NCBI GenBank assembly: GCA_028386065.3
Contig: JAKUCV010002880.1
Coordinates: forward strand, 128,436-192,435
Length of the DNA stretch: 64,000 bases
Direction: 5' to 3'
Source: Turnera subulata
Lineage: Eukaryota > Streptophyta > Magnoliopsida > Malpighiales > Passifloraceae
The notes under the pieces were generated by a model. That model was not told the DNA's origin and did no database searches. It saw only the letters and a list, made by a program, of their open reading frames with translations. Of the stretch, positions 62,114 to 64,000 are shown in pieces; position 1 is the stretch's first letter; every line of letters begins with the position of its first letter. The translations under genes and the position numbers were made by a program.

Positions 62114-63598
62114 CAGCAGTTAGAAAAATTTACAGTTAGAATGACCGTCTTGTCGCCAAACGGTTAAAATTGCTGCATCTAAAACAGTCTCAAGCTCAAG
62201 ATTGGCGTCTTTCGATTAAAATCTATTTCATTTGCCTATTTATCATCACTCTCATGCTACTCCAAGCCCAAGATGAGTTGCTATCCTTAGTAGCTTTACG
62301 AAAATTTGTTCGTGGATAGTATTTTGTTCTCAGCACAGCACCTATACCCACCCATAGTCCCCCACCCCCCAAAACTGTTGGCAAACTCAGCTAAGAATCA
62401 TTGTCTTTGGTTAGACCATTTCCAAAACTCTCACTGATTGCCATTCTTTCCTCAATAGGGTTGTTCGCACTAAAGTATAACTTTGACTGGCCACAGTTAT
62501 ATTGTTTTTAACCGAACTGTCACCAAATCCCTCATGATTTTCATAATCTTGGATGTCTCAAATAATCATCCCAATATAAAATATGGGTTAAGGCGGGATA
62601 ACATCTATTTAACTTTAATCCCTTGATTTGCCTAAATTCACTTTGCTCACCAAACACCCTGGAAAAACCTCAGATACTCACTATGACAGCATGGTTAACC
62701 ATTTACGCATATCCCAGAAACAAAAGCTGCTTGGGTTTAAGAAATACACATGGGTAGCGACGTTCTCAATCTGTTGGCTAGGTATTTAGACATGACTTTG
62801 TAGATATATGAAAATTTAAGTCGCATCATTTTGGGTGATGGAAATGTCTTTGGTGATTTTTTTTTTTTTTGAGATTTTGATTCTGAATTGGATATTTAAT
62901 GTGTTTAATTGGGGGGAACCAATATTTGCACTCCAACCATTGTTATTCACACTCCATTTTTAAAATTAATGACCAAAATGTCCAGCCTCTCTTTTATATT
63001 TTTTCTCGTTCATCGTGAGACACTGAAGTGTGTAGTGTTTTAATACTAGTGGGAAAAACAAGGTTGTAGTTTTCTTAGTGTATAAGAGTTATTGAACTTG
63101 TTTGTGTTAATTAATACGATGGTTAAAATAATTATTTTTAACAATATTTTTTGTTTCAAATATTATAAGGGCAGGGCATATTCTCTGTTGGTGGATATAG
63201 TTCAATCACAGGTTTTTCTTCTTTGTTATTTTGCTAAATGTTTGATTTAGATCACTTATTCTTAATTTATAATTTAATAGATAAGTATAAAAATATAATA
63301 TTCAAATTTGATACGAAGATTTTATAGATAAATCTAATCACAATAAATTAGAGAGTCTTGACTTTCCAAGTTTATCTTACACAAATTTCTCGAATACATA
63401 TATATATATATATAGGTTTTATAATTCATTGGAATAAGTACGTAAAAATAAATAGTAAAATAAGGATAAATTAGATGTGACGAAAAAATAATTTGTTAAA
63501 TTCAACTATAGTTCTTTCCTCCTAATAAGAATACTTAGAAATAAGAAAATATAGAATGAAAAACAATTAATGTTAGATGATGAAAAAGATATTATGAA
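62114..63598. other. Intergenic, nothing recognised
   Basis: AT-rich with a short (TA)n run near 63400. No gene or element boundary seen. Confidence 0.5.
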
Positions 63599-64000
63599 TG
63601 TAACGCCCCGGATTTTATAATTTGATTTTCGAAATTTTCGGAAATTTATTCCAATTTTACCCTTGAAGTATTTTCGAGTTTTAGTCGAGGAAATAGATTA
63701 CCTTTCCTTGGAAATGTCAATTTCCAGTTAGAATTTCTCATGCTTCGGGTTTTGTTGTTATCGGAATGTGTTTCGGGGTGAAACGGGGGTTTCGTTGTGT
63801 CTTCGATCGAAACTACGTCGTTTTGATGATTTAAAAAAAAAAAATATATATTTGACCAGGCGGGGGTTGACCGCGCCTAAGCGGACGACGAGTCGTCCAC
63901 TAGGGCGGCCAACCCTAGCCGATCCCTTCTTCTTCTTTTCTCCACCTTTCCTTTCTTTTTACTTCTTTTCTTCTCCAACCTTCACTTTTCTTTTCTTCCC
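63599..64000 (+). mobile_element. Start of a Ty3/gypsy LTR running off the window
   Basis: TGTAACGCCCCGGATTTT at 63599 is the usual start of chromovirus-type LTRs. A polypyrimidine tract (63920-64000) and a ctacgtcgttttgat string follow, as in the LTRs at 1-4115 and 19353-21403 on the other strand. Confidence 0.65.

Overview
This window is nuclear DNA of a flowering plant, almost certainly a eudicot. It holds intron-split genes with GT-AG junctions in an AT-rich, retrotransposon-dense setting. I cannot name the species. The functional core is a tandem array, all on the minus strand, of cysteine synthase / O-acetylserine(thiol)lyase (OASTL, beta-substituted alanine synthase) genes. There are five members plus an exon relic. 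OASTL-1 (14531-17621) is a pseudogene. OASTL-2 (37003-39307), OASTL-3 (42518-45102), OASTL-4 (46680-49349) and OASTL-5 (52549-54975) each resolve into the same ten exons and open frames of 322-325 codons. No member keeps every canonical active-site motif, and the differences fall on residues known to set substrate preference in this family.

Layout: 1-4115 is a long Ty3/gypsy-type LTR (minus strand) cut by the window edge. 4230-17621 is a duplicated block (block A) holding a broken kelch-like gene, a LINE relic and OASTL-1. It was later hit by a hAT element, a Ty1/copia element, a foldback MITE and a TRIM. 18315-21403 is a deleted gypsy element with target-site duplication and a striking set of short palindromes in its LTR. 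22464-23826 is a terminal-inverted-repeat element with a nested LINE fragment. 24430-31954 is an almost full-length L1-type LINE (minus) that was itself split by a solo LTR. Two SINEs follow at 32.1-32.6 kb. Block B (about 32975-39307) is the sister of block A and carries the second broken kelch-like gene and OASTL-2. 39.3-56.4 kb holds OASTL-3, -4 and -5 with Helitron ends and a copia solo LTR between them. 56.4-64 kb contains a 0.7-kb direct repeat, an OASTL exon relic, a Mutator-type foldback MITE, a DC1-domain pseudogene and the start of another gypsy LTR.

Blocks A and B give empty-site controls for the insertions. The copia, hAT and foldback elements of block A have clean empty sites in block B, and the MITE in the block B kelch gene has an empty site in block A. 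Identity between the blocks is patchy: nearly perfect from the LINE relic through OASTL exon 4, much lower outside. This suggests gene conversion.

Cellular role: the intact OASTLs lack transit peptides and should be cytosolic, PLP-dependent enzymes that replace the acetyl group of O-acetylserine with a nucleophile. Sulfide would give cysteine. Whether each copy still makes cysteine, or has moved to another beta-substituted alanine, is the most interesting open question here. All assignments come from reading the sequence by eye; no search or alignment program was run.
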